In this document: in pieces, positions 8,064 through 16,093 of the stretch
Layout: every line of letters starts with the position of its first letter
Numbering within the stretch: position 1 is the first letter of the stretch
Source of the DNA: Microvirga lupini
Lineage (GTDB): Bacteria; Pseudomonadota; Alphaproteobacteria; Rhizobiales; Beijerinckiaceae
Reading direction: 5' to 3'
Length of the DNA: 40,563 nt
NCBI GenBank assembly: GCA_000517005.1
Contig: KI911970.1
Span: 21,733-62,295, forward strand
The notes under the pieces: model-generated
Told to the model about the DNA's origin: nothing
Seen by the model: only the letters and a program-made list of their open reading frames with translations
Databases searched by the model: none
Made by a program: the position numbers and the translations under genes

Positions 8064-8300
8064 ATGAAACTCTACACAAAGAACGCAATGCTCGGTCGGT
8101 TCTTCCTCGTGAAGTTCGATACGAACGGTGAGCGATCCGCGATGACCACCTCGGTGGCTCCTGGCGGGTTCGATAAGTACGAGGATGCCGAGGCTGCTCT
8201 CCAGCGTGTCGGGGTGAAATCCGGTGAGGTCTACCTGATCGTTCAGGTCTCTGGTGAGTTCAAGACCAAGGCGCAGATCGTCGAGGTTCACCCAGCGTGA
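8064..8300 (+). CDS. Small protein of unknown function
   Basis: 78 aa. A strong AAGGAGG precedes ATG 8064. The stop overlaps the primase-helicase GTG start (GTGA). Contains KYEDAEAALQRVGVKSGEVY; no recognised domain. Confidence 0.7.
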   Translation: MKLYTKNAMLGRFFLVKFDTNGERSAMTTSVAPGGFDKYEDAEAALQRVGVKSGEVYLIVQVSGEFKTKAQIVEVHPA

Positions 8301-9967
8301 GCCTCAAGAAACATGAGGAGGTCGAGAGTGAGTTCATTCAGCACCAACCCTGCGACAACTGCGGGTCGTCGGATGCCAACTCCCTCTACTCAGACGGCCA
8401 CCAGTTCTGCCACAAGTGCGACCACTACGTTCCACCTCCGAGAGATGGGGAAGAACGTGAAGTACCAGATCGTGCCCCCCGAGATGCTAAGTTTCTCGAA
8501 GGACGGTACGATGACCTTGAGCCCCGAGGCCTCCGAGAAGCTACCCTACGTAAGTTCGGGTACCGCATTGGTGCCCAGTACAACGGAGAGAGAGTCCACG
8601 TAGGGGATCTCTACGATACCAAGGGTGACACCCTGGTCGCTCAGCAGCTCCGGTACCGCGACAAGGACAAGGGCTTCCCCATCGTAGGCAACATCAAGCA
8701 GGCTGGCCTCTTCGGTCAGCAGGCTTGGCGTACTGGCGGCAAGATGGTCGTCATCACCGAGGGATACTTCGATGCAATGTCAGGTGCCCAGGTGCAGGAC
8801 CTCAAGTGGCCGTGGGTCTCCGTGACGAACGGGGCCAAGGCCGCGAAGAAGTCCATCGCCCGAGCAATCGAGTGGTTGCTCACATTTGAAACCATCATCC
8901 TGTTCTTTGATAACGACGAGGACGGCATAGCGGCAGCGCAGGAGTGCGCCATGCTGTTCCCTGCTGGCCGCGTCAAGATCGCCAGGATGGACGAATACAA
9001 GGATTGCAATGAAGCCCTCGTCGCAGGAGACGGGCGGAAGATCATCGATGCCGTCTGGGGAGCCCGAGCGTTCCGTCCTGACGGTGTGCTGCGGGTATCG
9101 GACGTTAAGGCCCGAGCCCTTACTGATCCTGAAATCGGATACCCATGGTTCGACGAGCGCCTCACCGCGCTCACCTATGGACGACGGGCTGGTGTCTATT
9201 GCTTTGGCGCGGGCACAGGCTGCGGTAAAACTGACTTCCTTATCCAGCAGGTCCAGTACGACGTCGACGTCCTCAACGAGAAGGTCGGTGTCTTCTTCCT
9301 TGAGCAGCCACCCGACGAAACCCTCAAGCGGGTCGCAGGGAAGTTCGCAGGGAAGTCCTTCCACGTACCGGACGGAAGCTGGACCAAGGAGGAACTCGGG
9401 AGTGCCCTTGATCGCCTTGAAGCGGACGACCGGATCCTGTTCTACGACAGCTTCGGGTCAACCGAGTGGGATACCGTAGGGGCAACCATACGGTTCCTCG
9501 CCCATAGCGAAGGCATCAAGCTCTTCTACGTCGATAACCTCACTGCGTTGGCTGCTGCTTCCCCTCTGTCTGAGAAGGAAGCGCTTGAAGAGATGATGGA
9601 GAAGATCGCCACCCTGGCCAAAGAGCTGGACGTGATCATCCATCTGGTGACCCACCTGTCCCGCCCTGAGGGTAAACCTCACGAAGAGGGTGGCCGGGTC
9701 ATGCTCCGTCATTTCAAAGGATCATCGGCCATCGGCTTCTGGGTAAACTTCGCCTTCGGGATCGAGCGTGATCAGCAGAACGAAGACCCGGTGCTCGCCA
9801 CCCTAATGACCTTCCGTATCATCAAGGATCGCCTCTCGGGGCGGTCCACAGGCAAAACGATCCACTTTGGATACGACCCTGCCGCCTCCCGCCTGATCGC
9901 CGCTGACGCCCCTCCTGAGGGCTCCAAGCACGGCTTCCAGAACCGAGAGGACGACAGTCCATTTTAA
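8297..9967 (+). CDS. Bifunctional DNA primase-helicase (T7 gp4-like)
   Basis: 556 aa from a GTG start coupled to the upstream stop; T7 gp4A has 566 aa. The N-terminal zinc-binding domain has C19, C22, C38 and C41. The TOPRIM primase part shows VITEGYFDAMSGAQ and ILFFDNDEDGIAAAQ. The RecA-like hexameric helicase part has Walker A FGAGTGCGKTDF and Walker B-type LFYVDNLTALA, then LVTHLSRPEGKPHEEGG. The C-terminus (NREDDSPF) is acidic with terminal Phe, as in T7 gp4 where it contacts the polymerase. It unwinds DNA and makes primers at the fork. Confidence 0.97.
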   Translation: MSLKKHEEVESEFIQHQPCDNCGSSDANSLYSDGHQFCHKCDHYVPPPRDGEEREVPDRAPRDAKFLEGRYDDLEPRGLREATLRKFGYRIGAQYNGERVHVGDLYDTKGDTLVAQQLRYRDKDKGFPIVGNIKQAGLFGQQAWRTGGKMVVITEGYFDAMSGAQVQDLKWPWVSVTNGAKAAKKSIARAIEWLLTFETIILFFDNDEDGIAAAQECAMLFPAGRVKIARMDEYKDCNEALVAGDGRKIIDAVWGARAFRPDGVLRVSDVKARALTDPEIGYPWFDERLTALTYGRRAGVYCFGAGTGCGKTDFLIQQVQYDVDVLNEKVGVFFLEQPPDETLKRVAGKFAGKSFHVPDGSWTKEELGSALDRLEADDRILFYDSFGSTEWDTVGATIRFLAHSEGIKLFYVDNLTALAAASPLSEKEALEEMMEKIATLAKELDVIIHLVTHLSRPEGKPHEEGGRVMLRHFKGSSAIGFWVNFAFGIERDQQNEDPVLATLMTFRIIKDRLSGRSTGKTIHFGYDPAASRLIAADAPPEGSKHGFQNREDDSPF

Positions 9968-9973
9968 CCAGAG

Positions 9974-9991
9974 GGTCCACCAAGCGGGACC
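9974..9991 (+). repeat. GGTCC/GGACC hairpin between helicase and methylase genes
   Basis: 5-bp stem GGTCC/GGACC. It is preceded by TTTAACCAGAGGGTCCA, which recurs exactly after the next gene at about 10564-10580. Likely the same element type as the hairpins at 2890 and 10572. Confidence 0.45.
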
Positions 9992-10003
9992 GAAAGGAAA
10001 TCC

Positions 10004-10567
10004 ATGAGAGTTCTAGTAGCTTGTGAATACTCCGGTCGGGTCCGTGATGCGTTCATCCGGCGAGGCCACGACGCGATGTCCTGTGATCTCCTCCCCACGG
10101 AGGTCGATGGGCCGCACTATCAGGGCTCCGTGGTGGATGTCCTGAATGATGGGTGGGATCTCATGGTCTGCCACCCACCTTGCACAGACCTGGCGGTATC
10201 GGGGGCCAGACACTTCGCGGCGAAGATCGCGGACGGACGACAACAGAGGGCGCTCGACTTTGTGTCCCTCCTGCTCGACGCCCCCATCCCCCGTATCGCC
10301 CTAGAGAACCCCATCTCGGTGATCTCCTCGAAGATCCGCAGGCCAGACCAGATCATCCACCCATGGATGTTTGGTCATGGCGAGACGAAGGCGACGTGCC
10401 TCTGGCTCAAGAACCTCCCACCGCTGGTTCCTACCGACGTTGTCGATGGGAGGTCTGACCGTATCCACAAGATGGGCCAATCCAAGAACCGCTGGAAGGA
10501 ACGCTCCCGCACATACCTCGGCATCGCGGAAGCCATAGCCGACCAGTGGGGAAGCATTTCGATTTAA
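10004..10567 (+). CDS. Phage DNA (cytosine-type) methyltransferase-like protein
   Basis: 187 aa. The N-terminal MRVLVACEYSGRVRDAF looks like the SAM-binding start. VCHPPCTDLAVSG carries a PPC motif with C60 as the probable nucleophile, and IALENP follows near residue 99. HPWMFGHGETKATCLWLKNLPPL matches the tail of short phage proteins annotated as DNA methylases. It is much shorter than standard Dcm enzymes (over 300 aa) and no target recognition domain is evident. Its specificity cannot be read, and it may be a minimal or non-canonical enzyme. It sits between hairpins in the replication region. Confidence 0.75.
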   Translation: MRVLVACEYSGRVRDAFIRRGHDAMSCDLLPTEVDGPHYQGSVVDVLNDGWDLMVCHPPCTDLAVSGARHFAAKIADGRQQRALDFVSLLLDAPIPRIALENPISVISSKIRRPDQIIHPWMFGHGETKATCLWLKNLPPLVPTDVVDGRSDRIHKMGQSKNRWKERSRTYLGIAEAIADQWGSISI

Positions 10568-10571
10568 CCAG

Positions 10572-10598
10572 AGGGTCCATTTCGGTGGACCCTTTGTT
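10572..10598 (+). terminator. AGGGTCCA hairpin with short T tail
   Basis: Stem AGGGTCCA/TGGACCCT (10572-10579 with 10586-10593), loop TTTCGG, followed by TTGTTC. It is nearly identical to the hairpin after the RNA polymerase gene. The T-rich tail makes weak termination plausible. Confidence 0.55.
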
Positions 10599-10628
10599 CA
10601 TCCACACGCTAGTCGAAAGGGACAGCGC

Positions 10629-10754
10629 ATGAACTGTAAGAACCACTACTGGCGCTACACGAGTGCCAACCACCGATACTGCCCCTCCTGCCGTAAGGAA
10701 GAGCACCGCTACTGGTGCAACGGCTACACGATCCGCGCATGGGTGGCCGTCTGA
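10629..10754 (+). CDS. Small zinc-ribbon-like protein
   Basis: 41 aa from ATG 10629. It contains CPSC and two other cysteines, with many His, Tyr and Arg, suggesting a small metal-binding fold. The stop overlaps the DNA polymerase ATG (TGATG), so it is probably translated with it. Function unknown. Confidence 0.6.
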   Translation: MNCKNHYWRYTSANHRYCPSCRKEEHRYWCNGYTIRAWVAV

Positions 10755-12706
10755 TGCGGCGCTTGGTTTGGGATATAGAAACGGACGGACTCCTCCCGGA
10801 GGTCACCAAGCTGCACTGCATAACCATCTTAGACATCGATACCGACGAGAAGATCATCGCCACGGACAACCCGTACATCCCGGCGGATGACGTCAAGCTC
10901 ATAACCATCGCGGATGGTCTAGCCTTACTGTCGTCGGCAGAGTTACTCATAGGACACAATACGCTATCCTATGACATCCCTGTCATCCGTAAGCTATACC
11001 CGAGGTTCTCCTTCAAAGGCGCCCACCGCGACACGATTGTCATGGCCCGTGTGGTCTGGCCGAAGGATCATCTCCGAGAGAAAGACTTTACGCTCCACAA
11101 GAAGGAGCGGATCCCCGGCAACCTGATCGGATCCTACTCACTCCAGGCGTTTGGCTACCGGCTCATGGAGTACAAGGGCGACTTCAAGGGAGAGTGGCAC
11201 ACGTTCACTCAGGAGATGGGCGACTACGCCGTGCAGGACGTAGTGGTCACTCGGAACCTATGGCAGCGCCTCCAGAAGGAGGAGTGGCCCGAGGAAAGCT
11301 ACGAGCTGGAGCACATCGTCCAGGAGATCATCTTCCGCCAGGAGATGTATGGCTTCAAGTTCGACGAGGATCTCGCCCGGTCACTCATCGCGGAAATCCA
11401 GGGATACAAGTATGAACTCGAACAAGAACTCCAGAAGCTCGTCCCTCCGTGGGAAGTCCGCACAACACACATCGCAGGCGCTAACAACAAGAAGCTCGGG
11501 CGGATCAAAGGTCAAGCATACGAGAAGGTCAAGGTCGTTACGTTCAACCCTGGAAGTCGGCTGCACATCGCTCATGTTCTTCGGACCAAGTACGGGTGGG
11601 TGCCGACGAAGTTCACGCCAGACGGACGTGCACAGGTGGACGAGAGCGTCCTTGATCAACTCCCGTATCCCGAAGCTAAGTTGCTCTCTGAGTATCTTAT
11701 GGTCACCAAACGGCTCGGCCAGATCTCGGACGGCAAGGAAGCGTGGATTAAAACGGTCGGTTCCGATGGTCGGATCCATGGCCGGGTAACAACCAACGGA
11801 GCAGTCACGGGTCGCATGACCCACAGCAAGCCCAACATGGCCCAGGTGCCAGGGGTCAAGAAGGATAAGCAAGACAATGTCATCTATGGCAAGGCTGGTG
11901 GATGGGGCGCTGAGTGCCGCAAGCTATTCACTGTGGCCAAGGGTAAGGTACTGGTTGGCTGTGATGCTGCTGCGTTGGAGCTTAGATGTCTCGCAGCCTA
12001 TATGGGCGACCCGGCGTACATCGACACGGCCATCAATGGCACTTCTGCGGCTGGGACGGACGTTCACTCTGTCAACTCGAAGGCTCTCGGCCTCACTCGT
12101 GGCGAAGCCAAGACGTGGTTCTATGCGTTCCTCTACGGGGCTGGTGACGCAAATCTAGGTAACGGTGACGTCAACCGAGGAAGAAGCCTCCGTGCCCGAT
12201 TCATGAAGAACCTCCCGGCCCTCGGGAAGCTCGTCGAGAGCGTCAAGGCGAGGGTCGATGGGCGTATCGCCAAGATCGACGGCAAGACCCGTATCTTCAG
12301 GACTATCGCCGACACGAAGGCTGCGATCAGTCGAGCCAGGAAGGAAGGCAAGGATATCGTCATCCCGCCGCAGTGGCTCCGTGGTCTCGACGGTAGACGC
12401 CTTCAGTGCCGCAGTTCTCACTCAGCTCTCAACACGCTCCTGCAGTCGGCAGGCGCAGTCATCATGAAGAAAGCACAGGCAATCCTAGATCACGACCTTC
12501 AGGAACTCGGTCTTGTGCCGGGGGTGAACTACGAGTTTGTCGCGACGGTTCATGATGAATGGGAACTTGAAGTCGACGAAGACAAGGGAGACCTTGTCGG
12601 ACGAGTAGCTAAGGAGGCCATTAAGAAGGCAGGCGAGGTGTACAACTTCGCGTGTCCGCTAGAAGGCGAGTACAAGATCGGCTCGTCCTGGTTTGCTACC
12701 CATTGA
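10754..12706 (+). CDS. DNA polymerase, family A (T7 gp5-like)
   Basis: 650 aa, against 704 in T7. Replicates the phage genome. The 3'-5' exonuclease domain begins with RRLVWDIETDG (D7 and E9). In the polymerase domain, motif A reads GCDAAALELRCLAAYMG, the finger helix includes RGEAKTWFYAFLYGAG, and motif C is VATVHDEWELEV near the C-terminus. ATG 10754 is coupled to the upstream small gene; a longer reading from 10715 would add 13 residues before the conserved WDIE start and is less likely. Confidence 0.97.
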   Translation: MRRLVWDIETDGLLPEVTKLHCITILDIDTDEKIIATDNPYIPADDVKLITIADGLALLSSAELLIGHNTLSYDIPVIRKLYPRFSFKGAHRDTIVMARVVWPKDHLREKDFTLHKKERIPGNLIGSYSLQAFGYRLMEYKGDFKGEWHTFTQEMGDYAVQDVVVTRNLWQRLQKEEWPEESYELEHIVQEIIFRQEMYGFKFDEDLARSLIAEIQGYKYELEQELQKLVPPWEVRTTHIAGANNKKLGRIKGQAYEKVKVVTFNPGSRLHIAHVLRTKYGWVPTKFTPDGRAQVDESVLDQLPYPEAKLLSEYLMVTKRLGQISDGKEAWIKTVGSDGRIHGRVTTNGAVTGRMTHSKPNMAQVPGVKKDKQDNVIYGKAGGWGAECRKLFTVAKGKVLVGCDAAALELRCLAAYMGDPAYIDTAINGTSAAGTDVHSVNSKALGLTRGEAKTWFYAFLYGAGDANLGNGDVNRGRSLRARFMKNLPALGKLVESVKARVDGRIAKIDGKTRIFRTIADTKAAISRARKEGKDIVIPPQWLRGLDGRRLQCRSSHSALNTLLQSAGAVIMKKAQAILDHDLQELGLVPGVNYEFVATVHDEWELEVDEDKGDLVGRVAKEAIKKAGEVYNFACPLEGEYKIGSSWFATH

Positions 12707-12707
12707 T

Positions 12708-13169
12708 ATGAAGTCCTGCCGCAAATGCGGTGAGGATAAGCCGGAAGATGCCTTCACTAAATCATGGTGGAGGGATCAGGCGGGCAACAGGAAGTACACC
12801 CTGCGCCTCGACTGCAAGCCCTGCGAGAACTCCAAGAAGGATCGCAAGGCCATCTATAGGGCTCTCACGATTGAGGCCCGCCTAATCTACGGCTCCCGCA
12901 ACCGCGCACAGCAAACGGGTATCCCCCACAATCTAACCGCTGAGGACATCATCATCCCCGATGTATGCCCTGCCCTTGGCATCCCCTTGATCGACACGCC
13001 AGGAACCCGGACGGACAACTCCCCATCCCTGGACAAGATCATCCCATCTCTCGGCTACGTCCGAGGCAATGTCGCTGTCATCTCGTGGCGGGCCAATCGC
13101 CTCAAGAACGACGCCTCACCCTTGGAGTTAGAACGCCTTGCCGCGTACTGTAAAACACCGCCTCAGTGA
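12708..13169 (+). CDS. HNH endonuclease with zinc ribbon (paralogue of 6698-7123)
   Basis: 153 aa. It starts with CRKCGEDKPEDAFTKSW and CKPC zinc-ribbon cysteines. The core NSPSLDKIIPSLGYVRGNV followed by SWRANRLKNDAS is shared with the gene at 6698. It begins one base after the polymerase stop, without a clear Shine-Dalgarno, so reinitiation is likely. An inserted homing-type endonuclease beside the polymerase gene is a common phage arrangement. Confidence 0.85.
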   Translation: MKSCRKCGEDKPEDAFTKSWWRDQAGNRKYTLRLDCKPCENSKKDRKAIYRALTIEARLIYGSRNRAQQTGIPHNLTAEDIIIPDVCPALGIPLIDTPGTRTDNSPSLDKIIPSLGYVRGNVAVISWRANRLKNDASPLELERLAAYCKTPPQ

Positions 13170-13368
13170 AGAACAGCAGGAAGTCCTAGTGACATGCTGG
13201 ACCAACCCTCCGTCGGTTAAATCAGACCTCGCTCGGGCCCTCGCTGCTGAAGTGGCGTGGGCCTCCTCATCCAACCTCATCACCACTCGTGTGGCTCCCG
13301 GTAAGTTCGGCCGCAAATGGCTGATCACGGCCAGGGGCCTCGAAGTCTTAAGGAAGTCCTATGCTTGA
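13138..13368 (+). CDS. Small winged-helix-like protein
   Basis: 76 aa from TTG 13138, overlapping the upstream gene by 32 bp. The segment VKSDLARALAAEVAWASSSN followed by KFGRKWLITARGLEVLRK has a helix-turn-helix and wing look. The start is uncertain because TTG is unusual; the reading frame itself is convincing. Confidence 0.6.
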   Translation: MPRTVKHRLSEEQQEVLVTCWTNPPSVKSDLARALAAEVAWASSSNLITTRVAPGKFGRKWLITARGLEVLRKSYA

Positions 13369-13459
13369 CATCACGAAACTCACCCGCATCCAGCTCGCGG
13401 CATGGATGACCTTCCACCTGTTCTGGGCTGACGCTGTGAAGGCGCTCGCGGAGGACTGA
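13361..13459 (+). CDS. Very small protein, unknown function
   Basis: 32 aa. It starts within the end of the previous gene (ATG 13361, after AAGGAAG) and its TGA overlaps the next ATG (TGATG). Sequence starts LDITKLTRIQLAAWMTF. Supported mainly by overlaps and the Shine-Dalgarno. Confidence 0.5.
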   Translation: MLDITKLTRIQLAAWMTFHLFWADAVKALAED

Positions 13460-13638
13460 TGGAAGACGACTACCTCCCGCCGTACCTCCACATCGACGTC
13501 CATACGGGACGGCTCCAGACACCAATCGGTTTCCTCTGGCACATCCATACTGCCCCGAAGCCCAAGAGCCGCCCCAAGAACCCCATCACACAGCTCGCAA
13601 AGAAAGGCCAGCTATGGCAAACGAACAAGAGCCGCTAG
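13459..13638 (+). CDS. Small proline-rich basic protein
   Basis: 59 aa. The N-terminus is acidic and Pro-rich (EDDYLPPYL); the C-terminus is basic (APKPKSRPKNP). It is coupled by TGATG to the gene before and overlaps the next gene by 25 bp. No family recognised. Confidence 0.55.
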   Translation: MEDDYLPPYLHIDVHTGRLQTPIGFLWHIHTAPKPKSRPKNPITQLAKKGQLWQTNKSR

Positions 13639-13850
13639 TTTACGTACAGGCCCCCGAGAAGGTGGTCTCCACCGGCTTCATCCAGCACGACCTGACGACA
13701 TGCTCTGCACTCCTCGTGTTCCGCCCAGGCGCGGACATTGAAGCGATCCTCGTCGAGGCTCTCGCCTACTTTCAACAGGACGTGGTCCAACAGGCGGTCG
13801 ATCTGATTGCCGAGAGAAATCCCGACGACACCAAGAGGACCCTCAACTGA
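13614..13850 (+). CDS. Small protein of unknown function
   Basis: 78 aa, with FRPGADIEAILVEALAYFQQ then VVQQAVDLIAERNPDD, probably helical. ATG 13614 follows AAGAAAGG; its stop overlaps the next start (TGATG). No recognised domain. Confidence 0.65.
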   Translation: MANEQEPLVYVQAPEKVVSTGFIQHDLTTCSALLVFRPGADIEAILVEALAYFQQDVVQQAVDLIAERNPDDTKRTLN

Positions 13851-14080
13851 TGTGGCAAGCACTCAAGCGCCATATCATCCTGGCGGCCCCCCACTGCATC
13901 CTCTGGCGGTGGGACTGGGACCGCCTCGCGTGGGTCTTCCGGCCCTACCCGAAGTGGCACATCACGAAGGCTGACTACGTCATCGAGATGTGGCGCGGCA
14001 CTCAGCGGGAGTACTTCGAGACCATCACCCGTGGCGGCACCTTCGAGGCCGCTGGGATCAACTCGGAGATCCGCTCGTGA
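13850..14080 (+). CDS. Small tryptophan-rich protein
   Basis: 76 aa with many Trp and Arg residues (LWRWDWDRLAWVFRPYPKWH). Coupled to both neighbours. No recognised domain. Confidence 0.65.
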   Translation: MWQALKRHIILAAPHCILWRWDWDRLAWVFRPYPKWHITKADYVIEMWRGTQREYFETITRGGTFEAAGINSEIRS

Positions 14081-14172
14081 TCGGTATCGAAATCGCCTGC
14101 CTGATCCTCCTTGGCGCCGCCTTTGTCCTATCCATGCTCAGCCTCTGCGCCCTCGTGTTGGGGTGGACCTGA
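14077..14172 (+). CDS. Very small membrane protein
   Basis: 31 aa from GTG 14077, overlapping the previous stop. Almost entirely one hydrophobic helix (ACLILLGAAFVLSMLSLCAL). The TGA overlaps the exonuclease ATG. Function unknown; upstream coupling of exonuclease translation is a possible role. Confidence 0.5.
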   Translation: MIGIEIACLILLGAAFVLSMLSLCALVLGWT

Positions 14173-14963
14173 TGAGCCGTACTCTCCTCATCGACGCTGA
14201 CGTGGTGGCCTACGAGGCCGCCTTCTCTAACGAGCAAGCCTTTGAGTTCGAGCCTGGCTGGTGGACATGGCAGGTGAAATGGGACGACGTGCTGGAGAGC
14301 TTCGACGCGACCGTCCAGACAATGATGGATACCCTCCAGGCGGATGACTTCAAGCTGTGCCTCACGGACAGCGAGGGGAACTTCCGCTTCGGGATCCACC
14401 GGGACTACAAGGGCGGGCGTAAGTCCGTCAGGAAGCCAATCATCCTCAAGCACTTCAAGCAGTTCCTCATCGACGAGCGTAAGGCATTCTTCAAGCCGGG
14501 TCTCGAAGGCGACGACTGCATGGGAATCCTGGCGACCCACCCCAAGCTGATCCCTGGCGAGAAGATCATCGTGTCGATTGACAAAGACATGAGGACCATC
14601 CCTGGCAAGTTCATCCGGTGGGGCACCGAGGAAGGCTGTGTGATCGAGGAGATCAGCCCGTCGCGAGCCTTCTATAATCATATGAAGCAGACCCTCACAG
14701 GCGACACAACGGACGGCTACAAGGGTCTCCCTGGGTGTGGACCTAAGAAGGCCGAAACCATCCTCAACATGGACCCGAGCGAAAGCCCCGATCTCTCACC
14801 GGAGACTGCGGGTATCGTCTGGCGTTCCGTGGTCGCTGCCTACGAGAAGGCTGGCCTCACCGAAGACGACGCTGTTGTACAGGCACGGATGGCTAAGATC
14901 CTCGACGCCAAACATTATGACTTCAAAGCACAGAGAGAGATACTATGGAATCCCCCTTCGTAA
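14172..14963 (+). CDS. 5'-3' exonuclease (T7 gp6-like, FEN family)
   Basis: 263 aa. Removes RNA primers and degrades host DNA in T7. Metal-binding acidic residues are visible in TLLIDADVVAYEAAF, LEGDDCMGILAT and IVSIDKDMRTIPGKF. The helix-hairpin-helix part reads GDTTDGYKGLPGCGPKKAET, standard for the flap/5' nuclease family. Start at ATG 14172 is coupled to the small gene before. It follows the polymerase as in T7. Confidence 0.95.
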   Translation: MSRTLLIDADVVAYEAAFSNEQAFEFEPGWWTWQVKWDDVLESFDATVQTMMDTLQADDFKLCLTDSEGNFRFGIHRDYKGGRKSVRKPIILKHFKQFLIDERKAFFKPGLEGDDCMGILATHPKLIPGEKIIVSIDKDMRTIPGKFIRWGTEEGCVIEEISPSRAFYNHMKQTLTGDTTDGYKGLPGCGPKKAETILNMDPSESPDLSPETAGIVWRSVVAAYEKAGLTEDDAVVQARMAKILDAKHYDFKAQREILWNPPS

Positions 14964-15142
14964 TCTTCACGACTGACCAGGGCCGTAAGGTCGCTATTGA
15001 TGCTCGCAAGGTCTTCAGCATCGTCGAAGAAGCTGACCATACCCGCATCGACTTCGATGACGACGTCCACTTCGAGCAGGTCAAGGAGTCAGTCTACGAC
15101 GTCATGTGCTGCATCAACCGCGCATTCAAGAGGCAATCATGA
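14945..15142 (+). CDS. Small protein of unknown function
   Basis: 65 aa. It starts inside the exonuclease end (overlap 19 bp) after a GAGAGA purine stretch. Contains FVIFTTDQGRKVAIDARKV and an acidic middle. The stop overlaps the next ATG. No domain recognised. Confidence 0.65.
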   Translation: MESPFVIFTTDQGRKVAIDARKVFSIVEEADHTRIDFDDDVHFEQVKESVYDVMCCINRAFKRQS

Positions 15143-15324
15143 ACACCAAGCTCCTGGCCTTCAGAGGCCTCTACACAAGCTACCGCGATTGGTACTTCAC
15201 CGTCCACTCCCCGCGCCTCAAGAAGACCCTCCTCGTGATCGACGTCTGGCCTGACCTCCTGCGTGATAAGACAAGCTATTACATCCGCCTCGGACAGCGG
15301 ACGGTGAGACGCAACTATGTCTAA
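15139..15324 (+). CDS. Small basic protein of unknown function
   Basis: 61 aa, rich in Arg, Tyr and Leu (FRGLYTSYRDWYFTVHSPRL). ATGA overlap with the gene before and 8-bp overlap with the kinase after. No domain recognised. Confidence 0.65.
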   Translation: MNTKLLAFRGLYTSYRDWYFTVHSPRLKKTLLVIDVWPDLLRDKTSYYIRLGQRTVRRNYV

Positions 15325-15880
15325 GCCCGTCGTCATCGGACTGTACTCACCTCGTCCTCAGAGCGGTAAGTCCACCTTCGCTGATCACCTCGTCGAGAAG
15401 CACGGCTTCGTCCGTGTGAAGTTCGCTGGTCCCTTAAAGAAGATGGCCCGTTGTTTACTCCAGGCTGCTGGCATCAGCACCTCGGACATCGAGAGTATGA
15501 TTGAGGGGGACCTGAAGGAACAGATCATACCCGGCTTCGAGTTCACTCCGCGACAGCTCATGATCAAGATCGGGGATGACATGCGAGCCCTCCAGGGTGA
15601 CCTGTGGGTCCGCATCACGACAACGTGGGTGAACCACTGGACCTCTCAGGGGCGTAGCGTGGTCATCGACGACGTACGCTATAGGAACGAGGCAGAGGCC
15701 GTCAGGACGGCTTTAGGCGGCTCCCTGGTGCGTGTGTACCGGCTCCTCGGTGCAGGCCCCCAGACGGTCTCTGAGGGGCTCCTAGAGGATCTATTGTTTG
15801 ACCACTATGCGTTCAACAATGGGACCATTGAGGATCTTCACGATCAGGCCGACCTGATGGTTACCCGGCTTGCCGCGTAA
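15317..15880 (+). CDS. Deoxynucleoside monophosphate kinase (P-loop)
   Basis: 187 aa. Phosphorylates dNMPs released from host DNA to feed phage DNA synthesis. The P-loop is SPRPQSGKST near residues 10-19. The next conserved parts are FVRVKFAGPLKKMAR, PRQLMIKIGDDMRAL and SVVIDDVRYRNEAEAV, typical of T4 gp1-like and other phage dNMP kinases. It sits next to the exonuclease, consistent with a nucleotide-recycling role. Confidence 0.88.
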   Translation: MSKPVVIGLYSPRPQSGKSTFADHLVEKHGFVRVKFAGPLKKMARCLLQAAGISTSDIESMIEGDLKEQIIPGFEFTPRQLMIKIGDDMRALQGDLWVRITTTWVNHWTSQGRSVVIDDVRYRNEAEAVRTALGGSLVRVYRLLGAGPQTVSEGLLEDLLFDHYAFNNGTIEDLHDQADLMVTRLAA

Positions 15881-15896
15881 ACTCTTCGGCTCGGGG

Positions 15897-16058
15897 GTGA
15901 ACAACCCTCGGGCCACCATCACGGAAGACCAAGTGCGAGCCTTCAAGGGGTTCCGGCGTCAGGGCTACTCAGTCCCCGCCGCGTCCCGCGAGGCTGGCAT
16001 CTCGGTCGACCAAGGGAAGAAGATATCCTACCGCAATGCGTGGAAACACGTTGATTGA
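15897..16058 (+). CDS. Small helix-turn-helix-like protein
   Basis: About 53 aa from GTG 15897, or 62 aa from TTG 15870 overlapping the kinase gene; the start is not settled. TEDQVRAFKGFRRQGYSVPA followed by ASREAGISVDQGKKISYRNAW looks like a homeodomain-type or terminase-small-type helix-turn-helix. The proper small terminase is at 32763, so a regulator is more likely here. Confidence 0.55.
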   Translation: MNNPRATITEDQVRAFKGFRRQGYSVPAASREAGISVDQGKKISYRNAWKHVD

Positions 16059-16062
16059 CCGT

Positions 16063-16090
16063 GGCACTCAATAAAGAGGCACCTTGCAGA
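16063..16090 (+). promoter_or_regulatory. 28-bp repeat element, copy 5, before the structural genes
   Basis: GGCAC at 16063 and AGGCACCTTGCAGA ending at 16090, with CTC/GAG able to pair in the middle. Six bases further upstream it shares TGACCGTGGCACT with copy 6. It is placed at the switch from DNA metabolism to virion genes, where T7 has its phi6.5 promoter. Only three bases separate it from ATG 16094, which raises the question of how that gene is translated. Confidence 0.55.
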
Positions 16091-16093
16091 CAA

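Noticed and set aside
13690..13700. Other CTGANGA strings (for example near 13690, 21141, 27850) as further hammerheads
   Set aside because: They lie inside coding sequence and lack a matching GAAA strand, paired stems and cleavage triplet.
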